Assembly (NCBI RefSeq): GCF_001417735.1
Contig: NZ_BBUZ01000040.1
Coordinates: forward strand, 1 to 64,000
DNA length: 64,000 nucleotides
Direction: 5' to 3'
Source: Streptomyces sp. NBRC 110028
Lineage (GTDB): Bacteria; Actinomycetota; Actinomycetes; Streptomycetales; Streptomycetaceae
Shown: piece after piece, positions 58,104 to 64,000 of the stretch
How the letters are laid out: the number at the start of each line of letters is the position of its first letter
How positions within the stretch are numbered: the first letter of the stretch is position 1
The notes under the pieces: generated by a model
Databases searched by the model: none
What the model was told of the DNA's origin: nothing
Seen by the model: the letters and a program-made list of their open reading frames with translations, nothing else
Made by a program: the position numbers and the translations under genes

Positions 58104-59048
58104 CTACAGCCAGCCCGCGAACTCCAGCAGCAGCTCGGCCCGCCGCCGGTCACCGGCCGCCCCGTACCGCAGGCCCGCCTCCACGGACCGGAAGAGCGCC
58201 CAGCCCCGCAGCCGGTCGCGGTCCACGTCCAGCGAGTCGGCCAGCTTGGCGATGCGGCGGCGCGCGGCCGCGGCCGGGCCGGGGCCCGCGGCCAGGTCCT
58301 CGCAGCGGTCCAGGACCAGCCGCGCCAGGTCGTAGGCGCGCTCCCCGACGACCGGGGCGGGCCCCACCGCGAGCCAGGGCGACCGCTCCCCGGCCAGGAC
58401 CTTGCCCTGCCGGAAGCCGCCGTGCAGCAGCAGCCGTTCGGGCGGCTGGGCGGTCAGCCCGGACCGCAGTTCCAGGGCCTCGTCGGCCAGCGGGCGTACC
58501 TCGGCCGCCCAGGCCCCCGAGGCGAGGACGGGCAGCACCTCGGCGGCCGCCCCCGTCCGCCCCTCGACGGAGTCGAACGGATGCTCGGCGGGCGGCGGCA
58601 CCCACAGCCGCCGTACCGTGCCCGCCGCCTCCAGCAGCGCCTTCGCCTCGGGCAGGGAGCGCAGCGACACGGCGGACTGGAGCCGTTCGATCAGCAGCAC
58701 GCCGTCGTCTTGGCCGGCGCGCAGGAGCCGGGCCGCGCCCCAGCCGTTCCAGTGCGCGAGGGCGGCCGCCTCATGGGCCGCGTCGGGGCCGGGCACGGGG
58801 AGCTTGAGCGCGGCGGGGGTGCCGTCCGCCTGCCGTACGAGCACGACCAGGCCGCCGCGGCCGCCGGGGGCGACCACCCGCTCGGGGGTCAGCTCCCATT
58901 CCCGCAGCCGCCGCGCCGCCAGCTCCGGCAGGGCGGCGAGCCAGCTCCGTACGGGCTCGGCCGGTTCGTCGCCCACCGCGTCGATGAGCCGCCTCGGCAC
59001 CTGGAGGGAGGCTCTGTCCCCGGTGCCGGGTTCCCGCTCCGCTGCCAT
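58104..59048 (-). CDS. APH(6)-like protein with lost catalytic residues (pseudokinase)
   Basis: A 314-residue protein that aligns by eye to the streptomycin 6-kinase/APH(6) group. In that family the catalytic loop is HGDLHHGN and the metal motif is IDPKP. Here the same positions read HGGFRQGK and VGPAP, so the catalytic Asp, the metal Asn and the DxK aspartate are all replaced. The following VVGERAYDLARLV is normal. The rest of the fold is intact and the frame is open, so it is a maintained pseudokinase rather than a decaying gene. The ATG at 59048 has AGGGGG 9 nt upstream. It probably binds a ligand or partner; function unknown. Confidence 0.72.
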   Translation of the reverse strand: MAAEREPGTGDRASLQVPRRLIDAVGDEPAEPVRSWLAALPELAARRLREWELTPERVVAPGGRGGLVVLVRQADGTPAALKLPVPGPDAAHEAAALAHWNGWGAARLLRAGQDDGVLLIERLQSAVSLRSLPEAKALLEAAGTVRRLWVPPPAEHPFDSVEGRTGAAAEVLPVLASGAWAAEVRPLADEALELRSGLTAQPPERLLLHGGFRQGKVLAGERSPWLAVGPAPVVGERAYDLARLVLDRCEDLAAGPGPAAAARRRIAKLADSLDVDRDRLRGWALFRSVEAGLRYGAAGDRRRAELLLEFAGWL

Positions 59049-59119
59049 CCCGAGCTGCCCCCTGTCACCCACGCACGTACGCCACCGAACCAGCGCACGT
59101 ACACGATCGTCTCGAACTG

Positions 59120-59593
59120 TCAGACCCCGTCGGCGGCCCCGGTCGCCGAGGCGGACGGGGTGGCCGGCGCGGCGCGTTCGGTGAGCCCAGGGAAGGCTAC
59201 GCCGCCGCCCCGCCAGCGCACCGACCGGACCGCCGCCTCGCGCAGCGCGCCGGCCGCCTGGCGCCGCAGGGCGCCGTCGGAGGTCCGTACGAGGTCGGCG
59301 TAGACGGCGGCCACCCGGTTCTCCAGTTCGGCGGCGAGCCGGACCGCGGCGGCCGAGTCGGGCACCGCGAACGGCAGGGCGTACGCGGGCGCCGCGCTCT
59401 GCGGCGTACCGCCCATGCCGCGCACGGTGCGCACGAGGTCGTCGCGGCGGGAACGGTGCGCGGCGTACCCCTCGCGCGCCTCGGCGAGACGGTCGTCGCC
59501 GATCCGGCCACCGACGACGCCGTATCCGTACACGGCGGCGTGCTCGGCGGCGAGCGCGGCCTGCGTGGCCTTGAGCGTCGCGGCCCGGTTCAT
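59120..59593 (-). CDS. Ferritin-like DUF4439 protein
   Basis: A 157-residue helical protein of ferritin-like type. AAEHAAVYGYGVVGGRIGD and AREGYAAHRSRRDDLVRT supply Glu/His pairs on successive helices, followed by a third and fourth helix rich in Ala (AAVRLAAELENRVAAVYADL). GGAG lies 7 nt before the ATG at 59593. It is 43 nt downstream of a Tat lipoprotein of similar helical pattern, probably in one operon. The biochemical role is unknown. Confidence 0.75.
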   Translation of the reverse strand: MNRAATLKATQAALAAEHAAVYGYGVVGGRIGDDRLAEAREGYAAHRSRRDDLVRTVRGMGGTPQSAAPAYALPFAVPDSAAAVRLAAELENRVAAVYADLVRTSDGALRRQAAGALREAAVRSVRWRGGGVAFPGLTERAAPATPSASATGAADGV

Positions 59594-59636
59594 ACGGGTA
59601 CTCCTTCCGCGCGGAGGGGGCTGAAGAGGGTGACCG

Positions 59637-60206
59637 TCATGAGTCCGGGTCGCTCTGGGTGAGGAGATACACATGGGCGGCCCCGCAGGCCGCGACGGAG
59701 GCCAGCAGCCGGGCCAGTTCGGGCGGCGCGCCGAGGAGCGCCGTGGTGCGGCTGTCGGCGGTGTGCCGCTCGGCCTGGGCGAGGGCGCTGAGCGCCTTCT
59801 TCTCGTCCTCGGGCACCGCGGGCAGCCGCCGCCCGCCCGCGGCCGGTGAGCGGGACGCGCTCGCGGAGGCGGACGCGGAGGGGTCCGTGGAGCCGAACGC
59901 CGCGATGTGCGCCGCCGTCTCCGCCCGCAGCGGCCGCAGCCGCCGCGCGAGCCCGGCATGGGCGTCGATGGTCGCGTCGTAGCGCGCGAGGAGCGCGGCC
60001 GAGTCCCGCACGCCCCGGGCGCGCAGCGCGGCGGCGGCCGCGGAACCGGATGAGCGGTCTCCGTCGTCCGAGTCACCGGAGCAGCCGACGAGCAGCGCGG
60101 CGGCCCCGGCCGAACCGCCGGCCAGCAGCAGACTTCGACGCCGCGGGGACGCGGCCTGGGGGAGTGACGGGGACGTGGGTCGAGGTGGGGGATTCGTGAT
60201 CGACAC
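59637..60206 (-). CDS. Tat-exported helical lipoprotein
   Basis: A 189-residue protein. Its N-terminus has SPRRRSLLLAGGSAGAAALL followed by the lipobox VGC, so it should be exported by the Tat route and lipidated. The mature part is mostly helical (YDATIDAHAGLARRLRPLRAETAAHIAAF and AQAERHTADSRTTALL), with His/Glu spacing like ferritin-like domains, interrupted by a Ser/Ala linker (PSASASASASRS). I chose the GTG at 60206, which has GAGGA just upstream. It is divergent from rimP by 185 bp and leads the operon with the DUF4439 gene. It may be an envelope metal-binding protein; this is inference. Confidence 0.7.
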   Translation of the reverse strand: MSITNPPPRPTSPSLPQAASPRRRSLLLAGGSAGAAALLVGCSGDSDDGDRSSGSAAAAALRARGVRDSAALLARYDATIDAHAGLARRLRPLRAETAAHIAAFGSTDPSASASASASRSPAAGGRRLPAVPEDEKKALSALAQAERHTADSRTTALLGAPPELARLLASVAACGAAHVYLLTQSDPDS

Positions 60207-60306
60207 GTTCCTCTTTCCGGGCTGCGGCAGCTCCCGGCCGCCGTTAGTGATCACAGCAGGCGAGCGTACCCGCGTGGGGCCGGAAAGCCGGGCAGCGGCC
60301 ACCGAA

Positions 60307-60336
60307 TCGTCAGCCCGCCGCCGGAACAGATAGGCT
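60307..60336 (+). promoter_or_regulatory. Predicted promoter of the rimP-nusA-infB operon
   Basis: -35 TCGTCA (60307-60312), 18-bp spacer, -10 TAGGCT (60331-60336), 56 bp before the rimP ATG. Confidence 0.35.
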
Positions 60337-60391
60337 TTGAGCTGACACGCGACCTTCCCACAACAGCACACGCGGCCGAGGAGTCACCCGG

Positions 60392-60898
60392 ATGAGCACG
60401 ACCCAGAGCGAAAGGCTGCGCGGACTGCTGGAACCGCTCGTCAGCGCACGGGACCTGGATCTGGAAGAGGTCGAGGTGACACCGGCCGGGAAGCGGCGCG
60501 TCCTTCGCATCGTGGTGGATTCCGACGACGGCGTGCAGCTGGATGCGTGTGCGGAGCTGAGCCGGGCGATCTCGCAGTCGCTCGACGAGTCGGACGCGAT
60601 GGGTCAGACCCCGTACGTCCTGGAGGTCACCTCCCCCGGCGCCGAGCGCCCCCTGACCGAGCAGCGCCACTACCGGCGGGCCATAGGGCGGCTGATGAAG
60701 GCACAGCTGGTGGAGGGCGGCGAGCTGATCGCCCGGATCATCTCGGTGGATGACGAGGGGCTGGATCTGGAAGTCCCCGGTGTGAAGGGGCGCAAGCCCA
60801 CCGCGAGGCGGCTGGCCTTCAAGGAGATCTCCAAGGCCCGAGTGGAGATCGAGTTCAACCGCAAGCCCGAGGGCGACGAGAGCAAGGAGGAGGCGTAG
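60392..60898 (+). CDS. rimP: Ribosome maturation factor RimP
   Basis: Small-subunit assembly factor. The 168-residue protein has the N-terminal alpha/beta domain (LRIVVDSDDGVQLDACAELS) with YVLEVTSPGAERPL and an SH3-like C-terminal domain ending in an acidic tail. GAGGAG precedes the ATG at 60392. nusA starts 2 nt after its stop. The rimP-nusA-ylxR-infB order is conserved across bacteria. Confidence 0.94.
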   Translation: MSTTQSERLRGLLEPLVSARDLDLEEVEVTPAGKRRVLRIVVDSDDGVQLDACAELSRAISQSLDESDAMGQTPYVLEVTSPGAERPLTEQRHYRRAIGRLMKAQLVEGGELIARIISVDDEGLDLEVPGVKGRKPTARRLAFKEISKARVEIEFNRKPEGDESKEEA

Positions 60899-60900
60899 CC

Positions 60901-61893
60901 GTGGACATCGACATGAGTGCCCTGCGGGGTCTGGTGCGGGAGAAGGAGATCTCGTTCGACCTGCTGGTCGAGGCGATCGAGTCGGCGCTCCTCATCGCCT
61001 ACCACCGCACCGAGGGAAGCCGCCGCCGGGCCCGGGTGGAGCTGGACCGCACCAGCGGCCATGTGACCGTGTGGGCCCGGGAGGACGCCGACGACCTCGC
61101 GGAGGGCGAGGAGCCCCGCGAGTTCGACGACACCCCCTCCGGCTTCGGCCGCATCGCCGCCATGACCGCCAAGCAGGTCATCCTGCAGCGGCTGCGGGAC
61201 GCCGAGGAGGAGATCACCTTCGGTGAGTACGCCGGGCGCGAGGGCGATGTCGTCGCGGGCGTCGTGCAGCAGGGCAAGGACCCGAAGAACGTCCTGGTGG
61301 ACATCGGCCGCCTCGAGGCGATCCTGCCGGTGCAGGAGCAGGTGCCCGGCGAGGACTACGCGCACGGCACCCGGCTGCGTACGTACGTCGTCCGAGTGGT
61401 CAAGGGCGTGCGCGGGCCGTCGGTGACCCTTTCGCGTACGCATCCCAATTTGGTGAAGAAACTCTTCGCGCTCGAGGTCCCGGAGATCGCGGACGGCTCG
61501 GTGGAGATCGCGGCGATCGCCCGTGAGGCGGGCCACCGCACCAAGATCGCTGTCCGGTCCACCCGTTCGGGTCTGAACCCCAAGGGCGCGTGCATCGGCC
61601 CGATGGGCGGCCGGGTACGCAGCGTGATGGCCGAGCTGCACGGTGAGAAGATCGACATCGTCGACTGGTCGGACGACCCCGCCGAACTGGTGGCGAACGC
61701 GCTGTCGCCCGCCCGGGTGAGCAAGGTCGAGGTCGTGGACCTGGCGGCGCGGTCCGCGCGGGTCACCGTGCCCGATTACCAGCTGTCACTGGCGATCGGC
61801 AAGGAAGGGCAGAACGCCCGGCTCGCGGCCCGGCTCACGGGCTGGCGGATCGACATCCGGCCGGACACCGATCAGTCCGCCGAGCAAGCCTGA
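60901..61893 (+). CDS. nusA: Transcription termination/antitermination factor NusA
   Basis: RNA polymerase-associated factor. The 330-residue protein has the N-terminal domain (MSALRGLVREKEISFDLLVE), the S1 domain (about 105-175, GDVVAGVVQQGKDPKNVLVD) and two KH domains (GACIGPMGGRVRSVMAELHG; DYQLSLAIGKEGQNARLAARL). It lacks the C-terminal acidic repeats of E. coli NusA, as in other actinobacteria. It starts with GTG at 60901, 2 nt after rimP. Confidence 0.95.
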   Translation: MDIDMSALRGLVREKEISFDLLVEAIESALLIAYHRTEGSRRRARVELDRTSGHVTVWAREDADDLAEGEEPREFDDTPSGFGRIAAMTAKQVILQRLRDAEEEITFGEYAGREGDVVAGVVQQGKDPKNVLVDIGRLEAILPVQEQVPGEDYAHGTRLRTYVVRVVKGVRGPSVTLSRTHPNLVKKLFALEVPEIADGSVEIAAIAREAGHRTKIAVRSTRSGLNPKGACIGPMGGRVRSVMAELHGEKIDIVDWSDDPAELVANALSPARVSKVEVVDLAARSARVTVPDYQLSLAIGKEGQNARLAARLTGWRIDIRPDTDQSAEQA

Positions 61894-62021
61894 TCACAGC
61901 TGATCGAGCACAGATCAAGACGTGTTCAAGCCGCGGACAACCGGGATCCAGCCGAAATCGTGTGACGGTTCGATCACTCCCCCCAAGGGGTGAGGTCGGC
62001 GCAGGGAGGTAGACTTAAGCA

Positions 62022-62312
62022 GTGTCTGGCCGCACGCGTGCCCGTGCCTGCCCTGAGAGAACCTGTGTGGGATGCCGGGATCGGGCGGCCAAGAACGATC
62101 TGCTGCGCATCGTGGCGGTCGAGGGCGTTTGCGTCCCCGATCGGCGCGGTACGCTGCCCGGTCGGGGAGCTTATATGCACCCCACACGGGTCTGTTTCGA
62201 CCTGGCGGTCCGCCGCCGGGCCTTCCCCCGGGCCTTCAGGGGACCGGGGGCGTTCGACACCACGGCACTGCGCCGTTATGTCGAGCACCAGGGTGACCAG
62301 TCACCCCCGTAA
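62022..62312 (+). CDS. ylxR: YlxR-family RNA-binding protein
   Basis: A 96-residue basic protein (DUF448). The family signature is ERTCVGCRDRAAKNDLLRIV, followed by PGRGAYMHP and the basic helix AVRRRAFPRAFRG. GGGAGG lies about 11 nt before the GTG at 62022; this is a long distance, and other starts would cut into the conserved CVGCR motif. It sits between nusA and infB as in most Gram-positive bacteria. It probably binds RNA or RNase P; the exact function in Streptomyces is not settled. Confidence 0.88.
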   Translation: MSGRTRARACPERTCVGCRDRAAKNDLLRIVAVEGVCVPDRRGTLPGRGAYMHPTRVCFDLAVRRRAFPRAFRGPGAFDTTALRRYVEHQGDQSPP

Positions 62313-62375
62313 GAAGAACGGCACGGCACAGCCGTGCGGTCAGGTACCTCGCGAGTCGGAAGTAGGTCGAGATTG

Positions 62376-62420
62376 CGATGAGCACTCGATGAGTACGCGA
62401 TGAGTACGCCCATGAAGTAG
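62376..62420 (+). repeat. Three tandem 11-bp repeats forming a chain of mini-ORFs
   Basis: CGATGAGCACT, CGATGAGTACG and CGATGAGTACG follow one another (62376-62408). Each contains an ATG. Read in frame they make ATG-AGC-ACT-CGA-TGA (62378-62392), ATG-AGT-ACG-CGA-TGA (62389-62403) and ATG-AGT-ACG-CCC-ATG-AAG-TAG (62400-62420). Each stop overlaps the next start by ATGA. They lie 39-81 nt before the infB start codon. Confidence 0.7.
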
Positions 62421-62424
62421 CGAC

Positions 62425-62445
62425 GGTCCGGCGGTAACCCGGACC
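62425..62445 (+). promoter_or_regulatory. Hairpin just upstream of the infB ribosome site
   Basis: GGTCCGG (62425-62431) pairs with CCGGACC (62439-62445), 7-nt loop. AAAAGGAG follows at once, so the hairpin could influence infB translation or be part of a leader terminator. Confidence 0.5.
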
Positions 62446-62458
62446 TAAAAGGAGCGAA

Positions 62459-64000
62459 GTGGCTAAGGTCCGGGTATACGAACTCGCCAAGGAGTTCGGC
62501 GTTGAGAGCAAGGTCGTCATGGCCAAGCTCCAGGAGCTCGGTGAATTCGTACGGTCGGCGTCCTCCACGATCGAGGCGCCGGTAGTCCGCAAGTTGACTG
62601 ACGCTTTCCAGGGTGGCAATGGCTCCGGCCGTGCCTCCGGCAAGCCCTCGGCGCCGCGCAAGGCGACGCCCAAGCCCCCGACGCCCGGTCCGGCGTCGGC
62701 GGCCCGTCCCGCTGCCCCCAAGCCCCCGACGCCCGGCCCCAAGCCGGCCGCCGCCGAGGGCCCGCGCAGCACGCCGTCCGCGGCGCCCACTCCGGGCCCG
62801 CGCCCGACTCCGGGCGCCCGCCCGACCCCCGGCCCCAAGCCGGGTCCGGCGCAGCCCGCAGCTCCGGCGCAGCCCGAGTTCACGGCCCCGCCGGCCACGC
62901 CCGGCCCCAAGCCCTCCCCGGCCAAGCCGGCCTCGGGCGGCCCCGCCAAGCCGGGCGCCACGCCCGGCCCGCGCCCCGGCGCCCGTCCCGGCCCCGGTGG
63001 CCAGGGCGGTCAGGGCCAGGGCGGCCAGGGCGGTCGTCCCGGCGCCCCGCGCCCGGGTCAGGAGCGCGGTGGTCCGCGTCCGGGCGGCGGTCGTCCGTCC
63101 GGCCCGCGTCCGGGTAACAACCCCTTCACCTCCGGCGGCTCCACCGGCATGGCGCGCCCGCAGGCGCCCCGTCCCGGCGGCGGCGCCCGTCCGGGCCCCG
63201 GTGGCCAGGGCGGTGCCGGTCCGCGTCCGCAGGGCGGCGGCCAGGGTGGTCCCGGTGCCGGTCGCGGCCAGGGCGCCGGCGGTCCCCGTCCCACTCCGGG
63301 GTCGATGCCGCGTCCGCAGGGCGCCCAGGGCGGCGGTCCCCGTCCCGGCGGCGGCGCCGGCGGCCCGCGCCCGAACCCGGGCATGATGCCGCAGCGTCCG
63401 GCCGCGGGTCCGCGTCCGGGCCCCGGTGGTGGCGGCGGTCGCGGCCCCGGCGGTGCCGGTCGTCCCGGTGGTGGCGGCGGCCGTCCGGGTGGCGGCGGCG
63501 GTTTCGCCGGTCGTCCCGGTGGCGGTGGCGGTGCCGGTCGTCCGGGTGGCGGCGGCGGTTTCGCCGGTCGTCCCGGTGGTGGCGGCGGTGGCCGTCCGGG
63601 CTTCGGCGGCCGTCCGGGTGGTCCCGGTGGCCGTGGTGGTACGCAGGGTGCGTTCGGCCGTCCCGGCGGTCCGGCGCGTCGTGGCCGTAAGTCGAAGCGG
63701 CAGAGGCGCCAGGAGTACGAGGCCATGCAGGCCCCGTCCGTCGGCGGCGTGATGCTGCCGCGCGGCAACGGCCAGACGGTCCGGCTGTCGCGGGGTGCGT
63801 CGCTCACCGACTTCGCGGAGAAGATCAACGCCAACCCGGCGTCGCTCGTCGCCGTGATGCTCAACCTCGGCGAGATGGTCACCGCGACCCAGTCCGTCTC
63901 CGACGAGACGCTGCAGCTCCTCGCCGACGAGATGAACTACAACATCGAGATCGTCAGCCCGGAGGAGGAGGACCGCGAGCTTCTCGAGTCCTTCGACATC
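62459..64000 (+). CDS. infB: Translation initiation factor IF-2 (5' part, truncated by window end)
   Basis: The first 514 codons of IF-2; the GTPase domain lies beyond the window. It starts GTG with MAKVRVYELAKEFGVESKVV, the IF2_N domain. Residues ~55-400 form a very long, disordered Pro/Gly/Arg-rich region with RGG-like repeats (GRPGGGGGFAGRPGGGG) containing a 57-bp tandem repeat. A second IF2_N-type domain starts near 440 (GVMLPRGNGQTVRLSRGASL). AGGAG lies 5 nt before the GTG at 62459. The extended N-terminus is typical of Streptomyces IF-2 but long. The mini-ORF chain and hairpin precede it. Confidence 0.94.
   Translation, partial: MAKVRVYELAKEFGVESKVVMAKLQELGEFVRSASSTIEAPVVRKLTDAFQGGNGSGRASGKPSAPRKATPKPPTPGPASAARPAAPKPPTPGPKPAAAEGPRSTPSAAPTPGPRPTPGARPTPGPKPGPAQPAAPAQPEFTAPPATPGPKPSPAKPASGGPAKPGATPGPRPGARPGPGGQGGQGQGGQGGRPGAPRPGQERGGPRPGGGRPSGPRPGNNPFTSGGSTGMARPQAPRPGGGARPGPGGQGGAGPRPQGGGQGGPGAGRGQGAGGPRPTPGSMPRPQGAQGGGPRPGGGAGGPRPNPGMMPQRPAAGPRPGPGGGGGRGPGGAGRPGGGGGRPGGGGGFAGRPGGGGGAGRPGGGGGFAGRPGGGGGGRPGFGGRPGGPGGRGGTQGAFGRPGGPARRGRKSKRQRRQEYEAMQAPSVGGVMLPRGNGQTVRLSRGASLTDFAEKINANPASLVAVMLNLGEMVTATQSVSDETLQLLADEMNYNIEIVSPEEEDRELLESFDI
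63482..63595 (+). repeat. 57-bp tandem repeat in infB
   Basis: The unit starting CGTCCGGGTGGCGGCGGCGG at 63482 recurs at 63539 with the first 41 bp identical, then decays. It encodes the 19-residue repeat GRPGGGGGFAGRPGGGGGA. Being a multiple of three, copy-number change would keep the frame. Confidence 0.75.

Overview
The window is about 70% G+C, with coding regions strongly biased to G or C at the third codon position, frequent GTG and TTG starts, Tat lipoproteins and start/stop overlaps of the ATGA or TGATG type. The right-hand end carries the rimP-nusA-ylxR-infB group, preceded by dxr-rseP-ispG and proS. Together these point to a chromosomal core-to-accessory segment of a Streptomyces (or close relative). 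I saw no rRNA, tRNA, insertion sequence, phage gene, CRISPR array or attachment site.

Layout. 1-5.1 kb: rlmN, then a TPP riboswitch controlling a thiamine ABC importer (thiB-thiP-thiQ). 5.2-8.3 kb (minus): a LOG-family protein and a membrane protein/degenerate ABC ATPase pair. 8.4-13.1 kb: a TPP-dependent enzyme and a sodium:solute symporter, divergent from a PucR regulator. 13.5-16.9 kb: a putrescine-type aminotransferase behind an Lrp/AsnC regulator, divergent from an aminoaldehyde dehydrogenase. 17-20.2 kb: glycerophosphodiesterase, adenosine deaminase, a Pro-rich membrane protein and a NADAR protein. 20.4-26.1 kb: a polyamine ABC transporter with a PuuB-like oxidase. 26.2-35.5 kb: a phosphotransferase, a PAP2 phosphatase, gabT, a TraG/VirD4-like ATPase, a second PucR and a second aldehyde dehydrogenase.

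35.6-48.4 kb is a complete-looking xyloglucan (or similar heteroglucan) locus. It encodes GH3, a sugar ABC importer without an ATPase, GH42, secreted GH12, GH31 and a LacI regulator. Four near-identical palindromes (TCGAAGCGCTTCGA type) lie in its two regulatory regions. 48.7-64 kb is core metabolism and information processing: an acyl-CoA dehydrogenase, dxr-rseP-ispG, two GNAT enzymes, proS, a kinase-like protein lacking its catalytic residues, two small helical ferritin-like proteins, rimP, nusA, ylxR and the first 514 codons of infB.

How the genes work together. Polyamine uptake (20.4-24.6 kb), an aminotransferase, an aminobutyraldehyde dehydrogenase, GabT and a second aldehyde dehydrogenase could convert putrescine to succinate. 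A shared 15-bp motif (CAASGGAWTCCSTTG) occurs twice in the Lrp/dehydrogenase divergent region and once just upstream of the transporter promoter, so this Lrp protein probably controls both. In the sugar locus, only the GH12 enzyme has a signal peptide. The model is outside cleavage, import of oligosaccharides, and trimming in the cytoplasm by alpha-xylosidase, beta-galactosidase and beta-glucosidase, all under the LacI repressor.
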